DNA of 64,000 nt from assembly GCA_947448135.1 (NCBI GenBank), contig CANFLZ010000009.1:1-64000 (forward strand), given 5' to 3'. Source of the DNA: Flavobacteriales bacterium (GTDB taxonomy: Bacteria > Bacteroidota > Bacteroidia > Flavobacteriales_D > Sanyastnellaceae). Shown here piece by piece: positions 63,197 to 64,000 of the stretch (within the stretch, counting starts at the first letter, position 1; every line of letters starts with the position of its first letter). The position numbers and the translations under genes are program-made. The notes beneath the pieces were generated by a model. It was given only the letters and a program-made list of their open reading frames with translations. It made no database searches and had not been told where the DNA came from.

Positions 63197-64000
63197 TTAT
63201 ACCAATTCAATATCAAAGTTTACCAACGATACAAATTCTGCTACACGCTTATTGATATCGTCTTGATTGATTTCTAATAATCGCTCCGGACCAAATTTCT
63301 CACAAGTATAAGAGGCCATCGCTGAACCCACGATAATCGCGCGTTTCATGTTTTCAAAAGAGAAATTTTGTGTCTTGGCCAAGTAACCAGCAAATCCACC
63401 AGCAAACGTGTCACCAGCTCCTGTTGGATCAACCACTTCTTCCAATGGCAATGCGGGTGCAAAGAAGACTTGATTTTCATGGAACAACAAAGCGCCATGC
63501 TCACCCTTTTTGATGATCAAATACTTGGGGCCCATTTTCAAGATTTTTTGCGCCGCTTTCACCAAGCTGTGCTCCTTGCTCATTTGACGCGCTTCTTCAT
63601 CGTTAATAGTCAAAACATCGACACGCTTGATTACCGCCATCAAATCGTCCCACGCCACGTCCATCCAGAAGTTCATGGTATCCATAATCACCAAAGCTGG
63701 TCGCGTTGGAAATTGATCCAAAACTGAAGATTGAACCGCAGGAACCAAGTTGCCCAAAAGCAATACTGGTGCGTCTGTGTAAGAAGCTGGCACTTTAGGG
63801 TCAAAAGTTGCCAAGACGTTTAAGTCGGTCACCAATGTATCGCGCGAGTTCATGTCTAAATGATATTTACCCGACCAAAAGAAGGATTTTTCACCTTTCT
63901 TAATTTCCAAACCCTCTTGATCAATACCTCTGCTCTTCATCTCCGCCAAGAAATCCGTAGGAAAATCTTCACCCACAACAGACACCAAACCTGATGAATC
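63197..64000 (-). CDS. PfkB-family sugar kinase, partial
   Basis: The C-terminal 267 residues of a ribokinase/PfkB-type kinase; the start lies beyond the window, since the frame is open to the last base. It has the second PfkB signature [18 protein letters not shown] with the catalytic Asp in GAGD, and an NDEEARQMS segment. In Bacteroidota such genes often encode adenosine or sugar kinases, but the substrate cannot be fixed without the N-terminus. It precedes the AIM24-like gene by 8 nt. Confidence 0.9.
   Translation of the reverse strand, partial: DSSGLVSVVGEDFPTDFLAEMKSRGIDQEGLEIKKGEKSFFWSGKYHLDMNSRDTLVTDLNVLATFDPKVPASYTDAPVLLLGNLVPAVQSSVLDQFPTRPALVIMDTMNFWMDVAWDDLMAVIKRVDVLTINDEEARQMSKEHSLVKAAQKILKMGPKYLIIKKGEHGALLFHENQVFFAPALPLEEVVDPTGAGDTFAGGFAGYLAKTQNFSFENMKRAIIVGSAMASYTCEKFGPERLLEINQDDINKRVAEFVSLVNFDIELV

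Overview
The window is a chromosomal stretch of a member of the Bacteroidota, probably a free-living relative of the Flavobacteriales/Cryomorphaceae type. The evidence is the type IX secretion and gliding set (a SprE/PorW lipoprotein, one cargo with a type A sorting domain, one with a gliding-type C-terminal domain), DUF4270, DUF3098, the RprX/RprY-like two-component pair, the long 633-residue PurF, the stand-alone N-terminal glycogen synthase domain, the absence of Shine-Dalgarno sequences, and many Bacteroidota -7 boxes (TAnnTTTG/TAnnTTCG) in front of genes. No prophage, insertion sequence, CRISPR array, rRNA or tRNA was seen. Coding density is very high, no gene-free gap exceeds 300 bases, and many convergent genes overlap at their stop codons.

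Layout. 1-8310: end of a ComM/YifB gene, an NtrY-like sensor kinase, a cyclase-family hydrolase and an M23 peptidase, then sprE, bactofilin, atpZ and a small membrane protein, followed by VanZ-like, gcvH and a half-size TauE/SafE protein. 8332-16294: a DNA-binding protein with a histone H1-like tail, a dicarboxylate/amino acid symporter, purF, a three-gene unit (barrel-less TonB plug protein, ECF sigma factor, anti-sigma-like membrane protein), and glmS. 16307-26492: a DUF4270 lipoprotein, half-length glycogen synthase, panC, a two-component system, a giant secreted lipase/beta-helix protein and two lipoproteins. 26544-35262: truB, queA, a cobalamin-binding radical SAM protein, a TPR protein, an acyl-CoA carboxylase beta subunit and a double ABC ATPase. 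35385-46560: a protein with twin GldL-like motifs, gamma carbonic anhydrase, a DoxX/MauE-thioredoxin fusion, a TM2 protein, dinB, gpsA, a giant gliding-type surface protein, enoyl-CoA hydratase, dut and trpS. 46614-53438: DUF3098, uppP, a NlpC/P60-like lipoprotein, proline dehydrogenase, an M20 dipeptidase, a small lipoprotein, rpmH, a glycosyltransferase and rnhB. 53435-60344: a surface-polysaccharide island. 60341-64000: selD, mnmH, an AIM24-like protein and a PfkB kinase cut by the window end.

The most interesting block is 51794-60344. A GT-C-like membrane transferase, a UbiA-type polyprenyl-phosphate phosphoribosyltransferase and an HAD phosphatase overlap by a few bases as one operon, next to two unassigned GT-B-like proteins and an acyltransferase. 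I infer that it makes lipid-linked ribose (or a derivative) and transfers it to a surface glycan. Also notable are nine genes whose -7 box ends only 4-8 nt before the start codon, which predicts leaderless mRNAs, and the compact plug/sigma/anti-sigma unit at 12245-14406.
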